A stretch of 64,000 nt of DNA from Lachnospiraceae bacterium (GTDB lineage Bacteria; Bacillota; Clostridia; Lachnospirales; Lachnospiraceae), in contig JAFSIQ010000010.1 of NCBI GenBank assembly GCA_017439675.1, forward strand, positions 62,001 to 126,000, given 5' to 3'. The position numbers were made by a program, and so were the translations under genes. The notes beneath the pieces were generated by a model. That model searched no databases, was not told the DNA's origin, and was given only the letters and a program-made list of their open reading frames with translations. Shown here in pieces: positions 45,645-54,590 of the stretch; position 1 is the stretch's first letter; the number at the start of each line of letters is the position of its first letter.

Positions 45645-46496
45645 ATGAAAATATTGACAATGGAAAATCTCAAAAAATATACTACAATACGTATTGGAGG
45701 TACAGCAGCCCAATTGTATATCCCGGAAAGCAGAGAAGAGCTGATGAATCTCTTAACTGACTTGCAAGGAGAAGAGATACGTATCTTGAGCGGTGGCTCC
45801 AATATATTGATGAATGATGAGAGGGTATTTCCTCATGTGATTTACATGGAGCAGTTTGATAGAGAATTACGGCATTTGGGTGATGGGAGATTTTATTGTG
45901 GTGCTTCTGTTCGCTTGCAAAAACTAATACAATATACCAATGAGTATGGTTATGGTGGCATCGAATATTTGATGTCTGTTCCGGGGATGATTGGTGGTGC
46001 GGTCGTGATGAATGCCGGGCGCGGGAGGAAGCACAATCAGACCATTAGCGATTATATTGTTGAGGTGGAAGTTTGGCAGGATGGACAAGTTAGAAAGATG
46101 TCCAAGCAAGAGTGTCAATTTTCTCACAGAAATTCCATATTCAAGCATCAAAATATGGTGATACTGAGTGTTGTATTTCAGTTTCTGCCAGAAGAGAAAG
46201 AGCTCTTGGTGGAAAAGAGAAAAGCTAGAATTGAGTATAGCAAGAATTTGCAGGATAATAGCAGATACAATTTTGGCTCAGTGTTTTGTAGCTGTAATAA
46301 TATAGCAATGCGTATGATAAAGCGATTTCAGTTTTGTAAAAAAGGTGAGATTTCATTTTCAAAGAAAACCAGTAACTGGTTGTTGAATAAAGGGAATGGA
46401 ACCTTTCGTGAAGCGATGACGGTTATGAATAAGGCGGAGCGCCTGAACCGTTTGTTGGGAACGAAAGCAGAAAAAGAAGTAATTATCTGGGAGTAG
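45645..46496 (+). CDS. MurB-like FAD-dependent reductase in a glycan locus
   Basis: The 283-residue protein follows MurB through its length: TTIRIGGTAAQLYIP, the FAD motif LSGGSNILMND, SVPGMIGGAVVMNAGRG, FSHRNSIFK (catalytic Arg position), FGSVFCS (catalytic Ser position) and a C-terminal KEVIIWE with the conserved Glu. A housekeeping MurB would not normally lie between a flippase and an MBOAT gene, so this is probably a paralogue. It may reduce an enolpyruvyl (lactyl-ether precursor) sugar for this glycan. GGAGG precedes the ATG. Confidence 0.82.
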   Translation: MKILTMENLKKYTTIRIGGTAAQLYIPESREELMNLLTDLQGEEIRILSGGSNILMNDERVFPHVIYMEQFDRELRHLGDGRFYCGASVRLQKLIQYTNEYGYGGIEYLMSVPGMIGGAVVMNAGRGRKHNQTISDYIVEVEVWQDGQVRKMSKQECQFSHRNSIFKHQNMVILSVVFQFLPEEKELLVEKRKARIEYSKNLQDNSRYNFGSVFCSCNNIAMRMIKRFQFCKKGEISFSKKTSNWLLNKGNGTFREAMTVMNKAERLNRLLGTKAEKEVIIWE

Positions 46497-46512
46497 AAAG
46501 GAAAAAGGGCAT

Positions 46513-47943
46513 ATGATATTTTCAACATACAAATTTATTTTTGGATTTCTTCCAATTGTGTTTGGAGGATACTATATTCTTAACAAATTAAAGTGGAATA
46601 TGATTGCTAAGATTTATCTGGTAATCGCATCACTTTATTTCTATGCACAGGGTAGTCCAGACTTTTTCCCTTGGTTTTTGTGTAGTGTAGTGGGAAACTA
46701 TATCGTAGGTAATGCATTGTCCCGACTTCAAGCAGATGAGCAAAAGGTGCAAAGAAAAGTTCTCTTTATCCTGGGTATGTTAGGCAATGTAGGTTTATTG
46801 GGATATTATAAATACACAGATTTCTTTATTGAAAATGTGAATTGGCTTGCAGGAACCGATATTGGATTAATGAACATTGTATTGCCGATTGGTATTTCCT
46901 TCTTTACATTCCAGTTGATTGCTTTTTTGGTAGACTCTTATCGCGGTGAGACAAAGGATTATGATGTGTTGAATTATCTTTTGTTTATCACCTTTTTCCC
47001 ACAGTTGATTGTAGGACCGATTATTCACCATGGCGAGGTGGTACCTCAGTTTGAAAATGAAGAAAATCAAAAGGTGAATTGGAATAATATCGCAGCGGGA
47101 ATCTTTTTGTTTGCTATTGGTTGTGCCAAAAAGATACTACTGGCTGATCCATTAACAGACAATGCGCAGGAATTCTTTAATGTCATTGTTGAAAATGGTA
47201 CCTATGAGTTTTTTGAAACATGGTTTTATTCTATTGAATATACCATATCTTATTATTTTGACCTGTCTGGATATGCAGATATGGCTATTGGTCTTGGTTT
47301 GCTATTTAACATACATATTCCTAGAAACTTTAATTCGCCATATAAAGCGAGAAACTTCCAGGATTATTGGAGAAGATGGCACATGACCTTGTCAAGATTT
47401 TTGGGAGATTACATTTTTAGAAGTGTATTCCGCAAAGGCGACAAGTGGAGAAATTTCTATGTAGCAACCATGGTTACCTTCTTTGTATCAGGCTTCTGGC
47501 ACGGAGCAGGTTGGACCTTTGTTGTATGGGGATTGGTAAATGGTATTTTGGTATGTACTGCTTCATGGATGAGCCGTAAGGGGTGGAAATTCCCAGCCGT
47601 ACTGGCTTACCCGCTGACTGGCTTGGGTGTAGTCTTGACCCGTGTGTTATTTGTATCGAATACATTTACGGAAGCATGGACGGTATATAAGGGAATGTTT
47701 AACTTTCAGGGCTTGCTAGGCAGTCCGATTGTAGAACAAATCAAGAGTGTAATGAGTGGTAATATGTTAGCTATGGCAACCCTGTTTGTGGGGACATGTA
47801 TCTGCTGGTTTGCACCAAACTCCCACACAATGCTTGAAAAATTCAAACCAAATGCAAAGTATGCAATTTTTATTGCAGTACTATTGGCTTTGAGTATTAT
47901 GAGTATGAACAAGGTAGCAGCATTTTTGTATTTCCAGTTTTAA
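46513..47943 (+). CDS. MBOAT-family O-acyltransferase (AlgI/DltB-like)
   Basis: The 476-residue polytopic protein has FNSPYKARNFQDYWRRWHMT and GFWHGAGWTFVVWG, which hold the conserved histidine of the MBOAT family. Such proteins move acyl groups across the membrane to a glycan or teichoic acid. The gene after it encodes a probable periplasmic-side partner, the usual arrangement of AlgI with AlgJ/X and of DltB with DltD. Confidence 0.93.
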   Translation: MIFSTYKFIFGFLPIVFGGYYILNKLKWNMIAKIYLVIASLYFYAQGSPDFFPWFLCSVVGNYIVGNALSRLQADEQKVQRKVLFILGMLGNVGLLGYYKYTDFFIENVNWLAGTDIGLMNIVLPIGISFFTFQLIAFLVDSYRGETKDYDVLNYLLFITFFPQLIVGPIIHHGEVVPQFENEENQKVNWNNIAAGIFLFAIGCAKKILLADPLTDNAQEFFNVIVENGTYEFFETWFYSIEYTISYYFDLSGYADMAIGLGLLFNIHIPRNFNSPYKARNFQDYWRRWHMTLSRFLGDYIFRSVFRKGDKWRNFYVATMVTFFVSGFWHGAGWTFVVWGLVNGILVCTASWMSRKGWKFPAVLAYPLTGLGVVLTRVLFVSNTFTEAWTVYKGMFNFQGLLGSPIVEQIKSVMSGNMLAMATLFVGTCICWFAPNSHTMLEKFKPNAKYAIFIAVLLALSIMSMNKVAAFLYFQF

Positions 47944-47981
47944 AATGTGGAAGCACAAGAGAAAGGATATTGGTGTGAATT

Positions 47982-49109
47982 ATGTCATATAAAAAATGGA
48001 TTATTGTTACGTTAGCATTTACATTGGTGTTATGTGTATGTTCCATGGGTTTGAATTATTACGGAGATACATTTGACTATTTTGGTGCAATGGCGGGAAA
48101 AGTTGACCGTATCACCTCAGACAAGGGTTATACCCGTGTTATCAAAGCAAAGTATATCGAACGTAATGCAGATCAGTATAATGCAGTTGTAATCGGCGGT
48201 TCTAAGGCAGGAGCTATTGACACAGAGACATTGAACGAGGTAACAGGGTTACAATTCTACAACTCATATTTTACTTCTGGTTGTTTTAGGGATTATCTTG
48301 CGTATGCAGATTATTATCTGGATACCATGAAATTAGAGGAGATGGTATTGCATATCAGTAGTATTGAGATTAATGCGTATGAACCAACAGGAAGTAGCAA
48401 AATGTTAGATTTACCTGCTGTTGTGACGGGAGAATCCAAGGCAAAGGAAGCATTTTCATTTTTAATTGTAAATGTGGATGAAAGCGCAAAGAAGATTGGT
48501 AAGCAATTGCTCGGAAAATCAGATGATTTCTATGAGGATAAAATAGATGGAACAAGAGATTTGAAAAAATACTACAGCTTGGATGCAGAGGAGATTGTAT
48601 CATCATCCACATTGATGGATTATGACATCGAGATGGATACCTTGTGTCTGGAGCAGGAGAGAGATACTGATGCGTATGAAGACAATCTTCTTGCTTTAGA
48701 GCAAATCAAGGAGATGTGTGATGAAAAGGGTGTGAAGTTCACTGTTATCGTAGGTGCGTCTTTTATTGGTGAGAAGGCACGTTATGAAGGCGATGTGTTC
48801 TACGACTATTTGAGAGATATTGTAGAAATTACAGAAGTTTATGACTTTAGCGGTTTTTATGATGTCAATTTGAATCCATATAACTTCTATAATTCTGGTC
48901 ACTATTATTATGAAGTTGCAGATGAGATGATTCGTATTGTGTATGGCGACAAGGAGAATACAGAGTTTGGTACCTTGTTGAATGAGGATAATATTGATAA
49001 TTATATCACTGAGCGTAGTGCAGCATATGACAAGATACTAGAGGAGTATAACAGTACCGGAAGCGTTGAACTCTTAGGTAGAGAGGATACGAGTAATTTG
49101 TGTAGATGA
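47982..49109 (+). CDS. SGNH/DltD-like partner of the MBOAT protein
   Basis: The 375-residue protein has one N-terminal membrane anchor (KKWIIVTLAFTLVLCVCSMG) and an outer domain. VVIGGSKAGAIDTETL matches the SGNH-type Ser block, and YNFYNSGHYYYEVADEM near the C-terminus may supply the Asp/His pair. This is the arrangement of AlgX- or DltD-type acyl-transfer partners. The adjacent MBOAT gene supports joint glycan O-acylation. Confidence 0.75.
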   Translation: MSYKKWIIVTLAFTLVLCVCSMGLNYYGDTFDYFGAMAGKVDRITSDKGYTRVIKAKYIERNADQYNAVVIGGSKAGAIDTETLNEVTGLQFYNSYFTSGCFRDYLAYADYYLDTMKLEEMVLHISSIEINAYEPTGSSKMLDLPAVVTGESKAKEAFSFLIVNVDESAKKIGKQLLGKSDDFYEDKIDGTRDLKKYYSLDAEEIVSSSTLMDYDIEMDTLCLEQERDTDAYEDNLLALEQIKEMCDEKGVKFTVIVGASFIGEKARYEGDVFYDYLRDIVEITEVYDFSGFYDVNLNPYNFYNSGHYYYEVADEMIRIVYGDKENTEFGTLLNEDNIDNYITERSAAYDKILEEYNSTGSVELLGREDTSNLCR

Positions 49110-49142
49110 CAAAAGAAGATTGTTATATGAGGAGAACATAAT

Positions 49143-49916
49143 ATGGGCAAGGTGATGGAATATGTCGACAAGGACCCGGATGTACTGGTGTCGGTAATCA
49201 TGCCGGCGTATAATTGCGAAAAATATATAGGAACCGCCATTCGGTCTGTGTTGGAGCAGACAGTTTCCTTGGAGTTAATCATTGTAGAGGACTGCGCTGA
49301 GGATGGAACAGAAGATGTGATTCGTTCCTTTTTGCCGGACGAGAGAATTATCTATATTTGTAACGAAACAAATTTGGGTGTTGCAGCTAGTCGGAACAAG
49401 GGAATGGAATTGGCAAGAGGCAAATACATTGCCTTTTTGGACGCAGATGACTATTGGACGAAGGACAAATTAGAGCGACAGGTTTCTTTTATGGAAGAGG
49501 GCGATAAGATATTGTCTTCCACGGGGAGAGAGTTGATAGATGAAAACGGAAGCTCCACTGGCAAGATAATCAGAATTCCAGAGAAGATTGGTTATAAAGA
49601 TTTGTTAAAGGGAAATGTATTGAATACTTCTGGTGTTATGGTGCTATCTGAGACGGCAAAGCAGTATAAAATGGTACAGGATCATTTACACGAGGATTAT
49701 ATTATGTGGCTTTCTATTTTGAAGGAGCATGGGAAGGCGTATGGAATCAATGAACCGCTGTTAAAATACCGAGTGATGCAGGGAACGAAATCAGGAAATA
49801 AGCTGAAATCTGCTAAGATGACATTTGGTGTGTATCGTTATATGGGATTGAATTTGATACAGGCTGTGTATTATTTTTGCCATTATGCGATAAACGGAGT
49901 GCGAAAGTACCGATAA
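49143..49916 (+). CDS. GT2 family glycosyltransferase
   Basis: The 257-residue protein has VSVIMPAYNCEKYIGTAIRS, VAASRNKGMELARGKYIAFL and LDADDYW (DxD metal site), a standard soluble GT-A domain. There are no clear membrane helices except a weakly hydrophobic C-terminal patch. It is the last gene of the second glycan locus and probably adds one sugar of the repeat unit. Confidence 0.88.
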   Translation: MGKVMEYVDKDPDVLVSVIMPAYNCEKYIGTAIRSVLEQTVSLELIIVEDCAEDGTEDVIRSFLPDERIIYICNETNLGVAASRNKGMELARGKYIAFLDADDYWTKDKLERQVSFMEEGDKILSSTGRELIDENGSSTGKIIRIPEKIGYKDLLKGNVLNTSGVMVLSETAKQYKMVQDHLHEDYIMWLSILKEHGKAYGINEPLLKYRVMQGTKSGNKLKSAKMTFGVYRYMGLNLIQAVYYFCHYAINGVRKYR

Positions 49917-49919
49917 ACC

Positions 49920-49948
49920 TTGTAAAAAATATGATTCAGTGATATAAT
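49920..49948 (+). promoter_or_regulatory. glmS promoter
   Basis: TTGTAA (49920-49925), a 17-base spacer and TATAAT (49943-49948) preceded by TGA. The leader to the ATG is about 105 bases. It contains an imperfect dyad TGTAA/TTACA at 49984-49999. Confidence 0.65.
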
Positions 49949-50058
49949 TTTGATGGTTATGTGTTTTTATCTGATGGTATATTTGTAACATGTTTTACAC
50001 AAAACGTTCATAGTTATGGAATATAATGGTTATGATTGAATAATTAGGAGGATGACAT

Positions 50059-51885
50059 ATGTGTGGTATTGTTGGATATATTGGTAAGGAGCAGGCTGCT
50101 CCTATTTTGTTAGATGGGTTGGCAAAGCTTGAGTATCGGGGATACGATTCTGCAGGCCTTGCTTTATGCAACGGAGAGGACATCGAAATTGTAAAGGCAA
50201 AGGGACGATTACAGGCGTTGAAAGACATGACTGCTGACGGCAACAGTATTAAGGGTACATTGGGTATCGGACATACCCGTTGGGCAACCCATGGAGAGCC
50301 ATCTGTCTCTAATGCCCATCCTCATTTTAACAAGGAAAAGACCATTGCAGTGGTACATAACGGTATTATTGAGAATTATCAGCCATTGCGAGAGAAGATG
50401 ATAGCAAGAGGTTACACCTTTGTATCAGAAACCGATACCGAGGTTGTAGCTCATATGTTAGATTATTATTATAATGGTGACCCATTGCAGGCAGTTGCTA
50501 AGGTGATGCACAGAGTACAGGGTTCCTATGCGCTTGGTATTTTGTTTAAGGAATTTCCAGATAAGCTATTTGCAGTGCGCAAGGATTCTCCATTAATTGT
50601 TGGGCAGTCAGCAGATGGCAATTTGATTGCGTCAGATGTTCCGGCAATTCTTAAGTACACAAGAGAGGTTTACTTTATCGAAAATCGTGAGATTTGTGAA
50701 TTGTCTAGAGAGGGAATTAACTTTTACAATGAGGACATGGAGCCGATTGCAAAGGAAACCAAGACCATTGAGTGGGATGTGGAGGCTGCTGAAAAGGGCG
50801 GTTATGAGCATTTCATGTTAAAGGAAATTTATGAACAGCCAAAGGCTGTATTAGATACGATTAGTCCAAGAATCAAGGACAATAAGATTGTCATTGATGA
50901 ATTGAATATGACAGAAGAGGATATTAAGAATCTAAAGCGAATTTATATTGTGGGTTGTGGTTCGGCATACCATGTAGGAGTGACTAGCAAGTATGTGTTA
51001 GAGAAGCTTACTAGAATTCCAGTAGAAGTGGATTTAGCATCAGAGTTCCGTTATCGCAATCCGATATTAGAGAAGGATTCTATGGTAATTATTATCAGCC
51101 AATCTGGTGAAACTGCAGATTCTTTGGCAGCGTTACGTCAGGCGCAGGAAATGGGCGTTAAAGTATTGGGTGTTGTTAATGTGGTTGGTTCTACTATTGC
51201 AAGGGAAGCAGACAATGTATTGTATACCTGGGCAGGTCCCGAGATATCTGTTGCAACAACCAAGGCGTATAGCACACAGTTAGCGGCTCTTTATCTGTTA
51301 GCAATTCTGTTCGGTGAGACAAGGGGGGTTATTTCTGCGGAGGAATATCCAGAACTGTTGAAGGAGCTTCAAAGCTTACCAGATAAGATTGCAGAAATTT
51401 TGGGAGACAAAGAGAGAATCCAGTGGTTTGCAAGTAAGTATGCCAACGCAAAGGATGTTTTCTTCTTGGGGAGAGGTGTGGATTACGCAACTTCACTAGA
51501 GGGTTCCTTGAAGCTTAAAGAGATTTCTTATATTCACTCGGAGGCGTATGCCGCGGGAGAGTTGAAGCATGGAACTATTTCCTTGATTGAGGATGATGTG
51601 CTGGTGGTTTCGGTTGTGACACAACCAGATTTATATGAGAAAATGATTAGTAACATTGTGGAGGTTAAGACTCGTGGAGCTTACATCTTTACATTGACCA
51701 ATAAAGGAAACTGTGTAATGGAGGATACGGCTGATTTCATCGTGTATGTTCCTAAGACGCACCCTTGTTTTGCTCCGTCCTTGGCGGTGATACCATTACA
51801 GCTATTTGGTTACTATGTGTCGGTTGCAAAGGGATTAGATGTGGATAAACCAAGGAATCTTGCAAAATCAGTTACGGTTGAGTAG
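50059..51885 (+). CDS. glmS: Glutamine-fructose-6-phosphate transaminase (isomerising)
   Basis: The 608-residue protein begins MCGIVGYIG with the catalytic Cys2 of the class II glutaminase domain, then has LEYRGYDSAGLA and GHTRWATHGEPS. Two SIS domains follow (GCGSAYHVG; SQSGETADSLAALR), and the C-terminus ends PRNLAKSVTVE as expected. It makes glucosamine-6-phosphate, precursor of UDP-GlcNAc and, through the PtmE-like route, possibly of the nonulosonate upstream. AGGAGG precedes the ATG. No glmS ribozyme core is recognisable in the leader. Confidence 0.97.
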   Translation: MCGIVGYIGKEQAAPILLDGLAKLEYRGYDSAGLALCNGEDIEIVKAKGRLQALKDMTADGNSIKGTLGIGHTRWATHGEPSVSNAHPHFNKEKTIAVVHNGIIENYQPLREKMIARGYTFVSETDTEVVAHMLDYYYNGDPLQAVAKVMHRVQGSYALGILFKEFPDKLFAVRKDSPLIVGQSADGNLIASDVPAILKYTREVYFIENREICELSREGINFYNEDMEPIAKETKTIEWDVEAAEKGGYEHFMLKEIYEQPKAVLDTISPRIKDNKIVIDELNMTEEDIKNLKRIYIVGCGSAYHVGVTSKYVLEKLTRIPVEVDLASEFRYRNPILEKDSMVIIISQSGETADSLAALRQAQEMGVKVLGVVNVVGSTIAREADNVLYTWAGPEISVATTKAYSTQLAALYLLAILFGETRGVISAEEYPELLKELQSLPDKIAEILGDKERIQWFASKYANAKDVFFLGRGVDYATSLEGSLKLKEISYIHSEAYAAGELKHGTISLIEDDVLVVSVVTQPDLYEKMISNIVEVKTRGAYIFTLTNKGNCVMEDTADFIVYVPKTHPCFAPSLAVIPLQLFGYYVSVAKGLDVDKPRNLAKSVTVE

Positions 51886-51960
51886 ATTCAGAATGGATTT
51901 TTGCATATAACTATGAAAGTGTTGAATGGTTAGAAGGAACATTTAGGAGGAGTATGGTTC

Positions 51961-53085
51961 ATGAGTAAAATGCGTAAGAGTAGCAAAAGTGTGAATAAAC
52001 GATTGGGAATCATTTTGTTAGTGGAATTTTTGGTGTTGATTGGTCTTATAGCCGGTTATGCCTGGTATTATTTTAATCATGCAGTAGGTCTGATGCAGAT
52101 TGATGAGACTGCGAAAGAGGAGATTGACGTCAGTGATGCGGTAACAGAGACCATGGAGGTTACCTATACAACCTTTGCGTTATTTGGGTTGGATACAAGA
52201 GAGGTTGGTGCCAATTTGACCAGTTCTGGTGTGGCACATAGTGATGCGGTAATTCTTGTCAGTGTGAACAACGAGACAAAGGAAATTCGTATGTGTTCTG
52301 TATATCGTGATTGTTTTATGGAAATCGCATCAAACACACCGACCACTCAGAAGTTTACTCATGCATATTTGTTGGGTGGACCAACCTGTTCTGTGGAGAC
52401 ATTGAATCGCAATTTGGATTTGAATATCAAGGATTATGTTGCGGTGGACTTTAGAGCTTTGACCAAAGCAATTGATGCGTTGGGTGGTGTTACCATTGAC
52501 GTAAAGAGCAATGAGATTACCAACCTGAATAAGAATATTGAAGAGCAGGTTGCAGTTACAGGAATTCCTTCTGAGGGTGTATGGTCAGCAGGCGAGCAGA
52601 CCTTGAATGGAACGCAGGCAACTGCTTATGCCAGAATCCGTAAGGTGGGTAACGGTGACTTTGAGAGAACTCAGAGACAGCGTGCAGTTATTTCTGCTAT
52701 GATTGATAAGGCAAAGCAATCAGATTTGGCTACGCTCAATGAGGTGGTGACAGAGGTATTTCCTTTGGTGGCCACTAATATTACCAAGACACAGATTCTT
52801 GATTTGGCAGCAGATTTGTTGGAGTATGAGATGGGAGATAGTATGGGATTCCCATCTGCGAATCGGACACCTACATTAGGTTCTAAGGGAAGTGTTGTAG
52901 TTCCTGCAAACTTAATCAGTAATGTGGAATATTTACATGAATTTTTATATCCAGAAGATAAGGCGTATGCTCCATCTGATGAAGTGAAACGTATCAGTGA
53001 TGCCATTATGAATGAAACCGGTGTGCCTGATGAATTCTCAGAGAAACATACTACGGAAGAAAAGACACAGACAAAGTCTAAGTAG
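51961..53085 (+). CDS. LytR-CpsA-Psr family glycan-wall ligase
   Basis: The 374-residue protein has one N-terminal membrane helix (about 15-37) and an outer LCP domain. HSDAVILVSVNNETKEIRM and SVYRDCFMEI carry conserved Asp and Arg of the pyrophosphate-binding pocket; ARIRKVGNGDFERTQRQR is the other Arg-rich LCP block. The family attaches polyprenyl-linked glycans or teichoic acids to peptidoglycan. Its place right after glycan genes and glmS fits attachment of the polysaccharides made here. A hairpin terminator follows. Confidence 0.92.
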   Translation: MSKMRKSSKSVNKRLGIILLVEFLVLIGLIAGYAWYYFNHAVGLMQIDETAKEEIDVSDAVTETMEVTYTTFALFGLDTREVGANLTSSGVAHSDAVILVSVNNETKEIRMCSVYRDCFMEIASNTPTTQKFTHAYLLGGPTCSVETLNRNLDLNIKDYVAVDFRALTKAIDALGGVTIDVKSNEITNLNKNIEEQVAVTGIPSEGVWSAGEQTLNGTQATAYARIRKVGNGDFERTQRQRAVISAMIDKAKQSDLATLNEVVTEVFPLVATNITKTQILDLAADLLEYEMGDSMGFPSANRTPTLGSKGSVVVPANLISNVEYLHEFLYPEDKAYAPSDEVKRISDAIMNETGVPDEFSEKHTTEEKTQTKSK

Positions 53086-53104
53086 AAAGAAGATAATGCA
53101 GAGA

Positions 53105-53144
53105 AAAGAGGATGACAGCTATTTTCGTAGCTGCCATTCTCTTT
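53105..53144 (+). terminator. Terminator after the LCP gene
   Basis: A 17-bp stem with a single mismatch (53105-53121 with 53128-53144) closes on the loop TTTTCG; the 3' arm ends CTCTTT. Confidence 0.75.
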
Positions 53145-53209
53145 ATGAGTTTATGATTAGACACAGAACACTTGTGGATTTATTATGAGTGGATTGAGGA
53201 GGAGAAGAT

Positions 53210-54574
53210 ATGAAAGCTTGGAATGTTAACAAAGGCAATATGCGCAAATGGATTGGAAAGGCAATGCTTGGTGTATTGTGTGCATGTGGTGTAATGCTTA
53301 TGCTACCTTGGACTGTAAAGGCAGCTACTGCGGTGGAAACGAATGGTGCACTTAAGGTGGAAGGAAAGAAATTGGTAAGTCAGAAAACTGGGACAGAGGT
53401 ACAGCTTCGAGGTGTCAGTACCCATGGCATTAACTGGGATGTGGGATATCCATATATTTCAAAGGCAGCATTTAAAACCTTACGAGATAAATACAGTGTC
53501 AACGCTATCCGTTTGGCGATGTACACAACAGAGTATTATGGGTATTGTGATAAGGGAAGTGCTTGGGAGTCTAAGGAGACAGTACAGTCTACATTGAAGA
53601 GTCGAATTGACACGGGTGTACAGGCTGCAACGGATCTTGGGATGTATGTAATTATTGATTGGCATATTTTAAATGACCAGACTCCAAAGAAGTATCAATC
53701 TGAAGCGAAGAAATTTTTTAAAGAGATGTCTGCAAAGTATGCAAATTATGATAATGTTATTTATGAGATTTGTAATGAACCGAATGGTGGAACAAGCTGG
53801 AGTGATATCAAGTCCTATGCCAATACGATTATTCCGATTATTCGTGCCAATGACAGCGATGCGGTGATTATTGTAGGAACTCCGACTTGGTCTCAGGATG
53901 TGGATGTGGTTTCTAAATCACCGCTCAGTTATGATAATGTTATGTATACGTTGCATTTTTATTCTGCAACACATCAGCAGTCCTACCGAGACAAGCTACA
54001 GGTTGCGTTGGATAATGGCTTACCAGTTATGGTAACGGAGTTTGGTGTGTCAGAAGCTAGTGGAGCCGGTTCCATGAATACTGCGGAAGCCAAGAAATGG
54101 TTGGATATGTTGGATAAGAATGACATTAGCTATTTTGCGTGGAGTCTTAGCAATAAGGATGAAACTGCGTCTTTATTGAAGGCGGGAACCTCTAAGAAAA
54201 GTGGATGGACAAAGTCCGATTTGTCTCCTGCCGGTAAGTGGGTATTGACACAGTATAATAAGAGAAGTGGTAATACCACTGTTTCTTACGAACCAGCAAA
54301 GGTGGGTAAAATTACCCTGAAAAATACTAAGGGTAAGAAATTGAAGATAACCATTAAAAAGGTTAGTAATGCAACTGGTTATCAGATTAAGTATAGTACC
54401 AAGAAAAGTTTTAAGAATGCTAAAACGACTAAGACAACGAAGACAGCCTACACGTTAAAGAAATTGAAAAGAGAAAAGACCTATTATGTGAAGGTAAGAG
54501 CGTATCGTGTCGTAGATGGAAAGACTTATTATGGTTCTTATAGTGCAGTAAAGAAGGTTAAGATTAGGAAGTGA
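53210..54574 (+). CDS. Secreted GH5 endoglucanase with C-terminal Fn3-like domain
   Basis: The 454-residue protein has a signal peptide with cleavage near residue 39 (WTVKAA). Its GH5 domain has RGVSTHGINW, YVIIDWHILND, the acid/base Glu190 in IYEICNEPNGG and nucleophile Glu277 in VMVTEFGVS. Subfamily 2, beta-1,4-glucanase, is likely. Residues from about 365 form a fibronectin-III-like domain (VGKITLKNTKGKKLKITIKK). It may degrade dietary cellulose-type glucan or process the cell's own surface glycan; the location among wall genes makes the second option worth considering. Confidence 0.93.
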   Translation: MKAWNVNKGNMRKWIGKAMLGVLCACGVMLMLPWTVKAATAVETNGALKVEGKKLVSQKTGTEVQLRGVSTHGINWDVGYPYISKAAFKTLRDKYSVNAIRLAMYTTEYYGYCDKGSAWESKETVQSTLKSRIDTGVQAATDLGMYVIIDWHILNDQTPKKYQSEAKKFFKEMSAKYANYDNVIYEICNEPNGGTSWSDIKSYANTIIPIIRANDSDAVIIVGTPTWSQDVDVVSKSPLSYDNVMYTLHFYSATHQQSYRDKLQVALDNGLPVMVTEFGVSEASGAGSMNTAEAKKWLDMLDKNDISYFAWSLSNKDETASLLKAGTSKKSGWTKSDLSPAGKWVLTQYNKRSGNTTVSYEPAKVGKITLKNTKGKKLKITIKKVSNATGYQIKYSTKKSFKNAKTTKTTKTAYTLKKLKREKTYYVKVRAYRVVDGKTYYGSYSAVKKVKIRK

Positions 54575-54590
54575 TGAATTGGAGAATACT

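Noticed and set aside
49949..50058. glmS ribozyme
   Set aside because: The leader is too short and the conserved core could not be found by eye.
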